Source: Rhodospirillaceae bacterium (GTDB lineage: Bacteria; Pseudomonadota; Alphaproteobacteria; Thalassobaculales; Thalassobaculaceae). Taken from it: a stretch of 64,000 bases of DNA. The stretch lies in the NCBI GenBank assembly GCA_018401495.1, contig JAGYJX010000005.1:1-64000 (forward strand), in the 5' to 3' direction. This document shows positions 39,469-47,416 of the stretch, piece after piece; within the stretch, counting starts at the first letter, position 1, and every line of letters starts with the position of its first letter. The position numbers were made by a program, and so were the translations under genes. The notes below the pieces were generated by a model. The model was not told where the DNA came from. It was given only the letters and a program-made list of their open reading frames with translations, and did not search any database.

Positions 39469-41040
39469 TCACCTTCTGAGCAGACCGCCCAGCAGGCCGC
39501 GGACCAACGCGCGGCCGATCGAGGCGCCCGTGGCGCCGCCGACCGACTTGCCGATCTGCGCCGCCAGCCCGCCGACCACCTGGGTGGTGACCGAGCGGGT
39601 GACCGAGCGGGCGACGGTCTGCGTGGTGGTCAGCCGCCTGCCGCGCGGGCGATCGGTGCCGAACACCGAGCCCAGCAGCCCGCCGATGCCGCCGCCCTCC
39701 TCCTCGGAAGGTCCCTCGCCCGTCGGATCGGCGTCGCCCGGCTGCTTGGCGGCGACGCTCGCCGTCAGGATCTCGTAGGCCGAGTGGCGGTCGACCGGGG
39801 TGTCGTACACCGGCCCGACCGGGCTGGCGGCGATCACCGCGCGGCGCTCCGCCTCCGAGATCGTCCCGATGCGCGAGGCCGGCGGCCGGATCAGCGTGCG
39901 TTGCACCACCGACGGCGCGCCCTTGTCCTCCAGGGTCGATACCAGCGCCTCGCCGACCCCGAGCTGGGTGATCACCTCGAAGGCCGAGAACGCCGGATTG
40001 GGGCGGAAGGTGCCGGCCGCCGCCTTCACCGCCCGGGTCTCCCGCGGGGTGTAGGCGCGCAGCGCGTGCTGCACCCGGTTGCCGAGCTGTGCCAGCACCG
40101 GCTCGGGCACGTCGAGCGGGCTCTGCGTGACGAAGTAGACGCCGACCCCCTTGGAGCGGATCAGCCGCACGATCTGCTCGATCTTCTCGCCGAGGGCCTT
40201 CGGCGCGTCGTCGAACAGCAGATGCGCCTCGTCGAAGAAGAACACCAGGCGCGGCTTCTCGGGATCGCCGATCTCCGGCAGGTCCTCGAACAGCTCGGAG
40301 AGCAGCCACAGCAGGAAGGTGCCGTACAGCCGTGGCGACTGCATCAGGGCGCTGGCAGCCAGGATGTTGATGACGCCGCGGCCGTCGCGGGCGGTGCGCA
40401 TCAGCTCGGCGATCGGCACCGCCGGCTCGCCGAAGAACCGGTCGCCGCCCTGGTCCTCCAGCACCAGCAGCCCGCGCTGCACCGCGCCGACGCTGGCCTT
40501 GGAGACGTTGCCGTAGCGCCCGCTCAGCTCGCCCGCCCGCTCGGCGACATGGGCGAGCAGGGCGCGCAGGTCCTTGAGGTCGAGCAGCAGCAGCCCCTCG
40601 TCGTCGGCGAGGCGGAAGGCGATGTTCAGCACCCCCTCCTGGGTGTCGTTGAGGTCGAGCAGCCGCGCCAGCAGCAACGGCCCCATCTCCGAGACGGTGG
40701 TGCGGATCGGGTGGCCGTCGCGCCCGAACAGGTCCCAGAAGACGACGGGAAAGGCCTCCTGGCGGTACTGGTCGGTGAAGCCGATCGCCGCGGCCCGCTC
40801 GGCGAGGAACGGCTTCGCTTCGCCGGCCGCCGCCAGCCCGGCGAGGTCGCCCTTGACGTCGGCGCAGAACACCGGGACGCCGGCCTCGGAGAAGCCCTCG
40901 GCCAGGACCTGCAGCGACACCGTCTTGCCGGTGCCGGTGGCCCCGGTGACGAGGCCGTGGCGGTTGGCATAGGGCAGCCGGATGTACTCCGGCTTGGCGC
41001 TGGAGCCGATGTAGACCTGGGCGTCGCGGTCGATCGTCAT
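39469..41040 (-). CDS. HerA-like ATPase, DUF853/YjgR family
   Basis: A 523-residue FtsK/HerA-type ATPase. Walker A is VTGATGTGKTVSL near residue 32, and Walker B is RLVFFFDEAHLLF near 275. The sensor/arginine region VYFVTQSPLDVPEPVLAQLGNR follows. The C-terminus is a Gly/Arg-rich tail of about 70 residues. The family is widespread and its substrate is unproven. No nuclease partner (NurA) is nearby, which argues against the archaeal DNA-repair pairing. The AGGAGGG ribosome site supports the start. Confidence 0.92.
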   Translation of the reverse strand: MTIDRDAQVYIGSSAKPEYIRLPYANRHGLVTGATGTGKTVSLQVLAEGFSEAGVPVFCADVKGDLAGLAAAGEAKPFLAERAAAIGFTDQYRQEAFPVVFWDLFGRDGHPIRTTVSEMGPLLLARLLDLNDTQEGVLNIAFRLADDEGLLLLDLKDLRALLAHVAERAGELSGRYGNVSKASVGAVQRGLLVLEDQGGDRFFGEPAVPIAELMRTARDGRGVINILAASALMQSPRLYGTFLLWLLSELFEDLPEIGDPEKPRLVFFFDEAHLLFDDAPKALGEKIEQIVRLIRSKGVGVYFVTQSPLDVPEPVLAQLGNRVQHALRAYTPRETRAVKAAAGTFRPNPAFSAFEVITQLGVGEALVSTLEDKGAPSVVQRTLIRPPASRIGTISEAERRAVIAASPVGPVYDTPVDRHSAYEILTASVAAKQPGDADPTGEGPSEEEGGGIGGLLGSVFGTDRPRGRRLTTTQTVARSVTRSVTTQVVGGLAAQIGKSVGGATGASIGRALVRGLLGGLLRR

Positions 41041-41184
41041 CCCAGCCCTCCTGCCCTGCGCTTCCCACGAGGTCGACCGTCGCGACGGCCGCCGATCAGA
41101 GCGCCAGGATAGAGGCGTTGCGCACGTCGGGGCGTGAGAAATCGTTTCCCTTGAACAACAGCGGATGGTTCCGGAGGCGCCCCC

Positions 41185-42351
41185 TCACGCGCCGAGCCTC
41201 ATGATCGCCAGCGCCACGGTCTTGGCGCGCGGCACCATGGTATCAAGCCGCATGAACTCCTCCGGCGTGTGCGCCCGCCCGCCGACCGGGCCGGTGGCGC
41301 AGACGGTCGGCGCCCCGACCTGGGCGGTGAAACCGGAATCGGCGGAGCCGCCCGAGAACTCGCCGCCGATCGAAAGCCCGACCTCGGCCCCGGCCCGGGT
41401 GTAGACGTCGAAGATCGCCTTGCTCTCCGGCGACTGGGTCAACGGCAGGAATCCGCGGCTCTCGGTGATCTCGGCGGCGGTGCCGGGGACGTAGGCGGTC
41501 TCCAGGATCCCGGTGATCCGCTCCCAGACGGCGTCGCGCGCCGCCATCGTCGTGAAGCGGACGTCGACCTCCGCCGCGGCGAGCGGCGCCACCATGTTGA
41601 CCGCGCTGCCGCCGCTGACGATCCCGACGTTCACCGTGGTGCCGGCCTCGTAGTCCGTCAGCCGGTGCAACTCGGTGATCTTCGCCGCCAGCTCGCCGAT
41701 GGCGCTGATGCCCTTCTCGTGCTGGCCGCCGGAGTGGGCCGGCACGCCGGAGATGCGGAACTTGAAGAAGCTGGCGCCCTTGCGGCCGGTGACGACGTTG
41801 CCGCTCTCGCGGCCCGGCTCGGCGTTGAACACGGCGCGGGCGGTGCGCGCCTCGTTCTCGATGACCGGCCGCGAGGACGGCGAGGCGATCTCCTCGTCCG
41901 AGGTGTAGAGCCCGGTCAGCGGATAGGGCGCGCCCCCGAAGCGCTTGAACGCCGCCAGCACGAAGGCGTTCATCACCAGGCCGGCCTTCATGTCGGCGAC
42001 GCCGGGGCCGTAGGCGATGTCGCCCTTCACGGTGAACGGCCGGCGCGCCGCCTCGCCGTCCGGGAACACCGTGTCGCGGTGGCCCATCAGCAGGATCGGG
42101 CGGTTGCCCTCGCCGCCCGAGACGTGGGCGCGGATGCAGTCGCCGAACTCGCCGTGCGGCACCCGGTCGGTCGCGATGCCCTCGGCCGCGAACCACGCCT
42201 CGATGGCACGGCCGACCGCGTCCACGCCGGCCTTGTTGTAGGACCCGGAGTCGATGTTCACGAGCGTTTCGAGCAGCTCGGTCATGGCCGGGCGCTGCTG
42301 GTCGAGCCAGCCCAGGATCGCGTCCTGCTGTTCGGGGGTGGCGGTCGGCAC
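41185..42351 (-). CDS. M20 family metallopeptidase (glutamate carboxypeptidase-like)
   Basis: A zinc-dependent exopeptidase or amidase of the M20/ArgE-CPG2 type, 388 residues. Zinc ligands are visible as LLMGHRDTVFPDG (His, Asp), YGPGVADMKAG (bridging Asp) and YTSDEEIASP (catalytic Glu and ligand Glu). PAHSGGQHEKGISAI is in the lid/dimer domain, and GRAHTPEEFM supplies the last His. GTG at 42351 is the first sensible start. It lies 79 bases downstream of the TIM-barrel gene on the same strand, suggesting a common transcript. Confidence 0.9.
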   Translation of the reverse strand: MPTATPEQQDAILGWLDQQRPAMTELLETLVNIDSGSYNKAGVDAVGRAIEAWFAAEGIATDRVPHGEFGDCIRAHVSGGEGNRPILLMGHRDTVFPDGEAARRPFTVKGDIAYGPGVADMKAGLVMNAFVLAAFKRFGGAPYPLTGLYTSDEEIASPSSRPVIENEARTARAVFNAEPGRESGNVVTGRKGASFFKFRISGVPAHSGGQHEKGISAIGELAAKITELHRLTDYEAGTTVNVGIVSGGSAVNMVAPLAAAEVDVRFTTMAARDAVWERITGILETAYVPGTAAEITESRGFLPLTQSPESKAIFDVYTRAGAEVGLSIGGEFSGGSADSGFTAQVGAPTVCATGPVGGRAHTPEEFMRLDTMVPRAKTVALAIMRLGA

Positions 42352-42430
42352 GGCTGTGGTTCTCCGGCGTGACGGGACGGGCCACAAGGGTGGCGCTCCC
42401 GAGGACCGCTGGCAATCCGGTTGTGCCGGA

Positions 42431-43291
42431 TCAGGCGCCGCGAGCGGGTTGCGGCCGGGCCTCCCACCCGAGCGCCGCCAGCGCCTGATGGCTGCGGGCG
42501 ATGTCCGCATCGCCGTCGGGCGAGATGATCTCCAGCATCGTCGGCACCCGGACGCCGGTCTCGCGGATCGCCTCGGCGACGGCGTCGAACGGCACGACCC
42601 CGGTGCCGACGGCGGCATGGTCCCATTTCTCGAGGCCGGTATCGGAGAGGTGCAGGACCGCCAGCCGCGACGCCACGGTCTTCAGCCCGGCACCCGGCGC
42701 TTCGCCGGCGAAGCAGGCGTTGGCGGCGTCGTAGCAGATCCCCAGGCGGTCGTTGCCGAGACGGTCGAGGGCGTTCATCAGGTCGGCGGCCTTGGGCAGA
42801 AACGCCACCGGCACGTTCTCGAGGATGATCCCGACGCCCCTCTCCTCGGCGTGGCGATCCAGCGTCTCGATCGCGTCGGCGAACCAGCCCCAGACCTGGT
42901 CGGCCGGCGCCGGCAGCAGCGGATGGGTCTTGCCCGGCACCAGCAGCGCGTGGTCGACGTTCCAGTCGGCGGCGAGATCGATCACCCCGCGGTAGTGGCG
43001 GATCGTCATCTCCCGCATCTGCGGCGACGGGCTGACCAGGTTGAGGTCGAGGCTCGGCGGGTTGAGCACGTGGATCTTCAGATCCCGTTCCGCCAGGAGC
43101 GCCGCCACCGCCCGGCGCTCCGAGACGTCCAACGCCTCCGGCCAGAGATGCGGCGGGTTCACCAGCAGCTCGAACCGGCGGTATCCCTGATCCGCCAGAT
43201 GCGACAGCGTCTCGCGGGCCGACATCCGCCAGATGTAGGCGTAGGTGTTGATCCCGATCGGCCACGCCGTGCCAGCAGACTGAGCTTCCAT
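42431..43291 (-). CDS. Sugar phosphate isomerase/epimerase-type TIM barrel protein
   Basis: A 286-residue AP-endonuclease-2-like TIM barrel. GYRRFELLVNPPHLWP, LVPGKTHPLL, GIILENVPVAF, LGICYDAANACFAG and VLHLSDTGLEKWDHAAVGTG hold the metal-binding Glu, Asp and His of the family. GAGGAGG upstream supports ATG at 43291. It is divergent from the epimerase gene across an AT-rich spacer. The natural substrate is unknown. With the peptidase, epimerase and TPP enzyme it suggests a sugar-acid or inositol-like degradation group. Confidence 0.85.
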   Translation of the reverse strand: MEAQSAGTAWPIGINTYAYIWRMSARETLSHLADQGYRRFELLVNPPHLWPEALDVSERRAVAALLAERDLKIHVLNPPSLDLNLVSPSPQMREMTIRHYRGVIDLAADWNVDHALLVPGKTHPLLPAPADQVWGWFADAIETLDRHAEERGVGIILENVPVAFLPKAADLMNALDRLGNDRLGICYDAANACFAGEAPGAGLKTVASRLAVLHLSDTGLEKWDHAAVGTGVVPFDAVAEAIRETGVRVPTMLEIISPDGDADIARSHQALAALGWEARPQPARGA

Positions 43292-43339
43292 CGATCCTCC
43301 TCGCCGCGACCGCGCTGTCGTCGGCATGACTGATGCTCT

Positions 43340-43492
43340 CAAATCCTCGCCCTCCGATCGGGGTTTTTCAATAAAATAACGACGAAAACACCGACAATAT
43401 TATGGTTCTCCCAATCAAAACTCACTTTTACTGTAGTTTCTTTTCGAGTTATCGTCAGCACCAGGCAACAGGAGACCCCAGGGAGGAACGAC
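43340..43492. promoter_or_regulatory. AT-rich divergent promoter region
   Basis: The spacer between the TIM-barrel gene and the epimerase is distinctly AT-rich (for example TCAATAAAATAACGACG and TTATTATGG-like runs) in an otherwise GC-rich region. It should hold both divergent promoters. I could not define a clear operator. Confidence 0.4.
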
Positions 43493-44392
43493 GTGCAATT
43501 CCAAAAGATCCTGGTGACGGGTGCGGGCGGGCTTCTGGGCGGGTACACGGTCGACGCCCTGCGGGACCGCTGCACGGTATCGGGACTGGACGTGGTGCCC
43601 GCCCGGCACGACATCCCGCACATCACCGACAGCATCGAGAACCTCGACGCGGTGCGGCGCGCCGTCGCCGGTCAGGACGCCGTCGTGCACATCGCCGCGC
43701 GCCCCAACATCTGGAGCGGCGACGGCCGGGAGATCGTCCAGACCAACGTCGTCGGCACCTGGAACGTGCTGCAGGCCGCCGAGGAAGCCGGCGTCAAACG
43801 GGTGATCGTCACCTCCAGCGATTCGGTGGTGGGTTTCACGGTCCTGGACGGCGCGATGGTTCCGCCGCGCTACCTGCCGGTCGACGCGGAGCATCCCCGC
43901 CACCCGACCGACGCCTACGCGCTGAGCAAGAAGCTCTGCGAGGAAACCGCGCGGGCGTTCGCCGATCGCGGCAGGCTGGACGTGGTCGTGCTGCGCCCGG
44001 TGTTCGTCCTGTACCCGGAATTCGAATGCGAGGTCATCGCGCGCGCCGCCGACCCGGACGGCTATCGGGGACCCGCCGCCGGCGGGCGCAACCCGGCGGG
44101 CGGCGGGCCGATGTGGCACTACATCGACCCCCGGGACCTGGCGCGCGCCTACCGGTGCGCGCTGGAGACCGACGATCCGGGGTTCGGGCCCTACTTCATC
44201 TGCGGGCCGACCACCCTGGCCCCCGAGCCCACGATCGACCGGTTCACCGCCAAGACCGGCGCCAAGCCCGAGATCCGCGACACCGCCGTCTACCGAGACA
44301 ACCCGTTCGCGCCGCTCTACGACCTCCGGACGCCTGCGGAGCGGCTGGGGTTCGCGGCCGAACACGACCTGCGCCGGGTGCTGTACGGCTGA
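43493..44392 (+). CDS. NAD-dependent epimerase/dehydratase
   Basis: A 299-residue extended SDR. The N-terminal VTGAGGLLGG binds NAD. VVHIAARPN, the Ser of VTSSDSVVG and the YALSK catalytic Tyr-Lys (DAYALSKKLCEE) are in place. PRDLARAYRCALE is typical of the C-terminal part. GTG at 43493 has GGGAGGA upstream. The TPP enzyme follows 204 bases later on the same strand. The substrate is probably a sugar or sugar acid. Confidence 0.85.
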   Translation: MQFQKILVTGAGGLLGGYTVDALRDRCTVSGLDVVPARHDIPHITDSIENLDAVRRAVAGQDAVVHIAARPNIWSGDGREIVQTNVVGTWNVLQAAEEAGVKRVIVTSSDSVVGFTVLDGAMVPPRYLPVDAEHPRHPTDAYALSKKLCEETARAFADRGRLDVVVLRPVFVLYPEFECEVIARAADPDGYRGPAAGGRNPAGGGPMWHYIDPRDLARAYRCALETDDPGFGPYFICGPTTLAPEPTIDRFTAKTGAKPEIRDTAVYRDNPFAPLYDLRTPAERLGFAAEHDLRRVLYG

Positions 44393-44596
44393 CCGGCGAC
44401 GCGGGGGTGGACATCGGCGCGCTGCCCGACGGTCGTGGCGCCGACGGGCCCGATCGCGAGGCATCCCGTGACGGAATCGCATCAAAGCCTCGCCGGCCGA
44501 TGGGGTGGCTTCGGGAGTGTGTTTGCGCGAAGGTCACGCCGACCGATCGTATCGGCCCGCAGCCGCCGGGCGTTGCTGGACATGGAGGAGTCTCGA

Positions 44597-46393
44597 ATGA
44601 CGGAGAACAACACGCTGAACGGCGGGCAGATGATCGTCGACTACCTGGTCCGCAACAACGTCCCCTACGCCTTCGGCCTCTGCGGCCACGGCAACATCGG
44701 CTTCATCGACGCCCTGTACGAGCGCCAGTCCGACATCAAGACCATCTCGACGCACCACGAGTCGGTGTGCGGCTTCATGGCCGACGTCTACTACCGGGTT
44801 TCGGGTCAGCCGACGGCGACCTTCACCTCCTGCGGTCCGGGCTCCGCCAACCTGCCGATCGCGCTCGGCAACGCCTTTCTCGACAGCGTGCCGTTCCTGG
44901 CGGTGACCGGAAACGTGCCGACGTCGCAGTTCAACCGCGGCGCCTTCCAGGAACTGTACCGCCACTACCAGGCCGACTTTCCGTCGACCGTGCGCGCCTA
45001 CTGCAAGCGCGTCTTCCAGCCGACCCGCGGCGAGCAGATTCCGCACACCATCCGCGAGGCGTGGAAGACCATGGTGACCGGCCGGCCCGGACCGGTCGTG
45101 GTGGATGTTCCGTTCGACATCTTCAAGGAGAGCACCGGGGCGGAGACGCCGGATCCCCAGGCCTGGGTGGCCGGGATCAGCTGCAAGGCCGGAGCCGACC
45201 CCGACGGTGTCGAGAAGGCCGCCCGGCTGCTGATGGAGGCCGAGCGCCCGGTCATCTTCGTGGGCTCCGGATGCCGTTTCGGCGAGGCCTCGCGCCGTCT
45301 GCTGGCACTGGCGGAAAAGTACCGAATCCCGGTCGCCGCCTCCGCCTCCGGCCTGGGAGCGCTGCCGGCCGAGCACGAGCTCGCGCTCGGCCTCGTCGCC
45401 CGCAACGGCATGTACCAGGCGAACCAGGCGACCCGGCAGGCCGACGTGATCCTCGCCATGGGCGTGCGATTCGACGACCGCACGTCCTCGAGCTGGATCC
45501 CCGGCTACTCCTTCAACATCCCGCCGACCAAGCTGATCCATGTCGACATCGACCCGGAGGAAATCGGCCGCAACTATCCGGTCGCCCTGGGGCTGATGGC
45601 CGACACCACGACCTTCCTCGGCCAGCTGCTCCACGCCCTGGAGCGGTACGAGGCCGGCGCGACCGAACCGCGCCGCAAGTGGCTCGGCCGGATCGCCGGC
45701 TGGCGGGCGGAATGGGACACCTTCATCGCCCCCGGGTTCAAGGATCCGGCCTCACCGATCAACCCGCAGCGGGCCGCCCGCGAGATCGACCTCGCGATGC
45801 CCGAGGACGGCATCCTGGTCTCCGACATCGGCATCCACCACAACTGGCTGATCCAGTACTGCAAGCCGAAGCGGCCCGACAGCCTGATCGGCTGCATGGG
45901 CTTCGGGCCGATGGGCTTCGGCGTCGCCGGCGTGCTCGGCGCGAAGCTGGCGGCCCCCGAGCGGCCCTGCGTGGCGGTCGTGGGGGACGGCGCCTTCTTC
46001 ATGCACAACACGGTCCTCGGCACCGCCGTCGAGTACAACATCCCCGCGGTCTGGGTGGTGTGGAACAACTACGCCTACGCCTCGATCCGGGGCCTGCAGC
46101 GCGGCTATCTCGGCGGCCGCGAACTCGCCACCGACTTCAAGCATCCGGAGACCGGCCAGCCCTACAACCCCGACTTCGCCGCCATGGCCCGAAGCTGCGG
46201 CGTCGAAGGCACCTCGATCGACCGGCCGGAAGATCTCGGCGACGCCATCCGCCACGCCATCGCCGCGAACCGGCCCTACGTCATCGACGCCAACATCAGC
46301 GCCGAGGCCAACCCCGGCGGCGCGGGGATCTGGGACCTGCCGGGCCTCGGACAGTCGAAGCCGATGTTCGGCGGGCGGCACGAGGTGAACTGA
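44597..46393 (+). CDS. Thiamine pyrophosphate-dependent enzyme (acetolactate synthase-like)
   Basis: A 598-residue TPP enzyme of the acetohydroxyacid synthase/oxalyl-CoA decarboxylase superfamily. The catalytic Glu is in STHHESVCGFMAD. The TPP-binding motif is GDGAFFMHNTVLGTAVEYN, ending in WNN. The central FAD/ADP-type domain (RPVIFVGSGCRFGEAS) is present. GGAGG at 44584 supports the start. The true substrate is open: glyoxylate, sulfoacetaldehyde or a 2-keto acid are alternatives to acetolactate. A strong hairpin follows the stop. Confidence 0.85.
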   Translation: MTENNTLNGGQMIVDYLVRNNVPYAFGLCGHGNIGFIDALYERQSDIKTISTHHESVCGFMADVYYRVSGQPTATFTSCGPGSANLPIALGNAFLDSVPFLAVTGNVPTSQFNRGAFQELYRHYQADFPSTVRAYCKRVFQPTRGEQIPHTIREAWKTMVTGRPGPVVVDVPFDIFKESTGAETPDPQAWVAGISCKAGADPDGVEKAARLLMEAERPVIFVGSGCRFGEASRRLLALAEKYRIPVAASASGLGALPAEHELALGLVARNGMYQANQATRQADVILAMGVRFDDRTSSSWIPGYSFNIPPTKLIHVDIDPEEIGRNYPVALGLMADTTTFLGQLLHALERYEAGATEPRRKWLGRIAGWRAEWDTFIAPGFKDPASPINPQRAAREIDLAMPEDGILVSDIGIHHNWLIQYCKPKRPDSLIGCMGFGPMGFGVAGVLGAKLAAPERPCVAVVGDGAFFMHNTVLGTAVEYNIPAVWVVWNNYAYASIRGLQRGYLGGRELATDFKHPETGQPYNPDFAAMARSCGVEGTSIDRPEDLGDAIRHAIAANRPYVIDANISAEANPGGAGIWDLPGLGQSKPMFGGRHEVN

Positions 46394-46399
46394 GGACCC

Positions 46400-46430
46400 G
46401 CTCCGGACCGGCGCTGGCGCGGTCCGGAGC
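46400..46430 (+). terminator. Hairpin terminator after the TPP enzyme gene
   Basis: GCTCCGGACCG at 46400-46410 and CGGTCCGGAGC at 46420-46430 are exact reverse complements around a 9-base loop. It starts 7 bases after the stop. The following bases are C/G-rich rather than T-rich. Confidence 0.55.
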
Positions 46431-46507
46431 CCCCGGTCGGGCGCCGGGAAGCGTTGACCGCTGGCAAATCTTGCCAACACTATGCGCTCCCCGAGCCGGA
46501 GACGCCG

Positions 46508-46807
46508 ATGCCGACGCGCAACATCAACCTGACGCCGGAACTGAGCGAGCTGATCGACGCCGAGGTCGCGTCCGGTCGCTACCAGAACGCCAGCGAGGTG
46601 GTCCGCGCCGGCCTCCGGCTGCTGGAGCGCAGCCGCGAGGAGCAGGTGGTGCGGCTGCGGGCGCTGCACCGGGTGCTGGACGCGGCGATCGACCAGGCCG
46701 ACCGCGGTGACGGCGTGGTGATCGAGGACATCGACCGGTTCGTCGACGACGCGGTGGTCCGGATCGGCCGCGACGACCCGACCGGCCGCCGCGACCCGAA
46801 TGGCTGA
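46508..46807 (+). CDS. ParD-like antitoxin (ribbon-helix-helix)
   Basis: A 99-residue antitoxin of the ParD/CC2985 type. The RHH DNA-binding part is RNINLTPELSELIDAEVASG, followed by RYQNASEVVRAGLRLLE. The C-terminal half should wrap the toxin. It overlaps the toxin gene by 8 bases. The RHH domain normally represses its own operon. Confidence 0.85.
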   Translation: MPTRNINLTPELSELIDAEVASGRYQNASEVVRAGLRLLERSREEQVVRLRALHRVLDAAIDQADRGDGVVIEDIDRFVDDAVVRIGRDDPTGRRDPNG

Positions 46808-47162
46808 GCTGCGCAGCGGCCGGGCCTTCGCCGCCGAACTCCGCGAGGTGCTCAGGATCAGCGCCGAAGAGCGCGGCGAGAGCGGCCGGGCGTTGTATGC
46901 CGACCTCCTGAAGCAGGCGTTGCGCGACCTCGCCGCCGACCCGCTCCGCCACGGCGTGCGGCCGGTCGAGGGCCGCAGCGGCGCCTACTCGTACCCGATC
47001 CGCTTCAGCCGCGAGCCGGCGCCCGCCGATCTGCGGGTCGGCTGGCCGCGCCACGTCGTGTTCTTCCGGATCGTCGACGACGGCGATGGGGGCGGAGCCG
47101 GCGTTGTCCAGCTGCTCAGGCTTCTTCACGATCAGATGCTGCCCGAGACCTGGCTGCCGTAG
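46800..47162 (+). CDS. RelE/ParE-like toxin
   Basis: About 120 residues. The spacing to the antitoxin and the segments RPVEGRSGAYSYPIRFSREP and RHVVFFRIVDD (then VVQLLRLLHDQM) match the ParE/RelE toxin fold. ParE toxins inhibit gyrase in the studied cases, RelE types cleave mRNA. Its 3' end overlaps the convergent Cys-rich gene by about 47 bases. Confidence 0.8.
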   Translation: MAELRSGRAFAAELREVLRISAEERGESGRALYADLLKQALRDLAADPLRHGVRPVEGRSGAYSYPIRFSREPAPADLRVGWPRHVVFFRIVDDGDGGGAGVVQLLRLLHDQMLPETWLP

Positions 47163-47334
47163 CCTCGTCGAAGCGCCGCTCCTGCTGGTCGCTCCACGCC
47201 CAGCCGCGCCGCGCCTTGCGGCGCTCCTCGGTGATCGGGCACTCCTCGCAATTGCCGAGCCGGACGGTGTCGTAGCAGTGCCGGCAATGCTCGGTCAGCA
47301 GTCGGTAGCGTTCCAGGGGCGTGCGCTCGGCCAT
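47116..47334 (-). CDS. Small Cys-rich protein
   Basis: 72 residues, with two Cys pairs: HCRHCYDT and NCEECPIT (CxxC each), likely a metal or redox site. The rest is basic and charged (RRKARRGWAWSDQQERRFDE). No family recognised. An FNR/FixK-type box lies about 50 bases before its ATG. It is convergent with, and overlaps, the ParE toxin gene. Confidence 0.6.
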   Translation of the reverse strand: MAERTPLERYRLLTEHCRHCYDTVRLGNCEECPITEERRKARRGWAWSDQQERRFDEATAARSRAASDREEA

Positions 47335-47384
47335 GATCCCCTCCGGGCCATGCTCACGGATAGCCGCGCCGCCGGAGCCGGTCG

Positions 47385-47398
47385 TTGATCTGGGTCAA
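47385..47398 (-). promoter_or_regulatory. FNR/FixK-type box upstream of the Cys-rich gene
   Basis: TTGAT-CTGG-GTCAA, one change from the TTGAT-N4-ATCAA dyad and the same right half as the box at 15544. The centre is about 57 bases before the ATG at 47334. It lies between the amidohydrolase stop and the Cys-rich gene. Confidence 0.55.
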
Positions 47399-47416
47399 GC
47401 CGGGCGCGCGCCCCCC

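Noticed and set aside
39469..41040. HerA-like ATPase as part of a HerA-nuclease defence system
   Set aside because: It is of the DUF853/YjgR type and no SIR2, DUF4297 or NurA partner lies beside it.
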